From positions 124,001 to 188,000 of the forward strand of contig JAPOVV010000115.1 of assembly GCA_026707945.1 (NCBI GenBank): DNA of 64,000 nt, read 5' to 3'. This document shows positions 63,468 to 64,000 of this stretch, in pieces (positions within the stretch are counted from its first letter, which is position 1; each line of letters begins with the position of its first letter). Position numbers and translations under genes: made by a program. The DNA comes from Gammaproteobacteria bacterium. GTDB taxonomy: Bacteria > Pseudomonadota > Gammaproteobacteria > Pseudomonadales > Azotimanducaceae. The notes under the pieces are model-generated. The model did not search any database. It was not told where the DNA came from and saw only the letters and a list, made by a program, of their open reading frames with translations.

Positions 63468-64000
63468 TCCTGATTCCAGCGATCGATTTACATGACGGTC
63501 AGTGCGTGCAGCTGAAGCGTGGTTTGTTAGATACGGCGACGATTTATGAGAACGATGCGGGACGGTTAGCATCGCATTGGATCGATGAAGGCGCGGAACG
63601 TATTCACGTGGTTGATCTTGACGGTGCGTTTTCAGGCCGATCTGAAAATAGTACGAGCGTACAAGCCATCATCGACGCTGCAGGCGATACGCCTGTACAA
63701 CTAGGAGGCGGTATTCGTTCGGAGGACGCGGTGTCGACCTGGATAGATGCAGGAGTCTCACAAGTTTGCATCGGTACTCAAGCAATCGAGGATGTGGATT
63801 TTTTTACCTCCGTGGCGAATCGGTTTCCTGATCAGATCATCCTTGCACTTGACGCTAGGGGTGGATTCGTCTCAACACGCGGATGGAAGACAACTACGAA
63901 TGTGTCGGTTCCGGACGTGCTGGAAATTTGTGCTGAATTACCGTTGTTTGCTTTGGTGTTTACTGACATTGAAAGCGACGGCATGATGACGGGCGTCAAT
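63464..64000 (+). CDS. hisA: ProFAR isomerase HisA, 3' end beyond window
   Basis: Catalyses the Amadori rearrangement of ProFAR to PRFAR. The GTG start lies within the hisB stop. The N-terminal catalytic Asp segment is [18 protein letters not shown], followed by [22 protein letters not shown], and [15 protein letters not shown]. The frame is open to the window end (about 179 residues of an expected 245). It directly follows hisB, with no hisH in between. Confidence 0.94.
   Translation, partial: MILIPAIDLHDGQCVQLKRGLLDTATIYENDAGRLASHWIDEGAERIHVVDLDGAFSGRSENSTSVQAIIDAAGDTPVQLGGGIRSEDAVSTWIDAGVSQVCIGTQAIEDVDFFTSVANRFPDQIILALDARGGFVSTRGWKTTTNVSVPDVLEICAELPLFALVFTDIESDGMMTGVN

Noticed and set aside
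1-64000. CRISPR arrays, prophage genes, toxin-antitoxin or defence islands
   Set aside because: No regularly spaced repeats, Cas, integrase, phage structural or recognisable defence genes were seen on either strand.

Overview
The window reads as chromosomal DNA of a gammaproteobacterium, probably marine and oligotrophic. This is inferred from gene content: dsbD-aroQ, nudE-cysQ beside hslR, pckA, gshA-acpH-dsbB, a YheS-type ABC-F gene, mutY-yggX, and hisB-hisA. Coding density is high and strands alternate in short operons. Many genes belong to families common in uncultured marine Gammaproteobacteria: PhyH dioxygenases, DUF1592/DUF1552/DUF1080 proteins, DUF5916 proteins, an LLM flavin oxidoreductase, amidohydrolase-2 and SCP2-type thiolase.

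Layout. 1-14.6 kb is mostly core: a partial D-2-hydroxyacid dehydrogenase, DjlA-like co-chaperone, acyltransferase, long acyl-CoA dehydrogenase, mpl, a PPi-type phosphofructokinase convergent with a membrane pyrophosphatase, a DUF2333 protein, and dsbD-aroQ. 14.6-19.2 kb is a scarred accessory patch. It holds two near-identical MFS transporter fragments in opposite orientation around an AT-rich NUDIX gene, an end fragment of a probable CPBP protease, an unassigned stretch, a complete-looking group II intron with an HNH-type maturase, and tRNA-Phe. The accB-accC genes that often follow aroQ are absent here.

19.2-32 kb is a catabolic region: a mannonate-dehydratase-like protein coupled to a broken HEAT-repeat gene, an SDR, a DUF5916 outer-membrane protein, a PanE-like reductase, a GH4 glycosidase, a PhyH dioxygenase, an esterase, and an SCP2-thiolase/DUF35 pair. 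32-42 kb returns to housekeeping genes: cysQ, nudE, hslR, pckA, gshA-acpH-dsbB, yheS, a PDZ protein and a GNAT. 42-52.3 kb carries an LLM oxidoreductase, a coupled pair of ABC exporters, a membrane PP2C phosphatase with a fused STAS domain, and an aldehyde dehydrogenase with a clear terminator. 52.6-58.7 kb holds the DUF1552/DUF1592 pair, a DUF1080 protein and an amidohydrolase interrupted by a stop codon. 58.7-64 kb holds a methyltransferase, MOSC, alpha/beta hydrolase, yggX, mutY, a small unknown protein, hisB and partial hisA.

I found no CRISPR array, prophage or recognisable defence island, and nothing I would call a demonstrated new system. The most unusual items are the inverted-repeat NUDIX patch, the intron with its ribosome-binding site buried in a hairpin, the exporter/PP2C-STAS cluster, the decayed HEAT gene coupled to the UxuA-like gene, the nonsense-interrupted amidohydrolase, and pckA without a standard start codon where one is expected.
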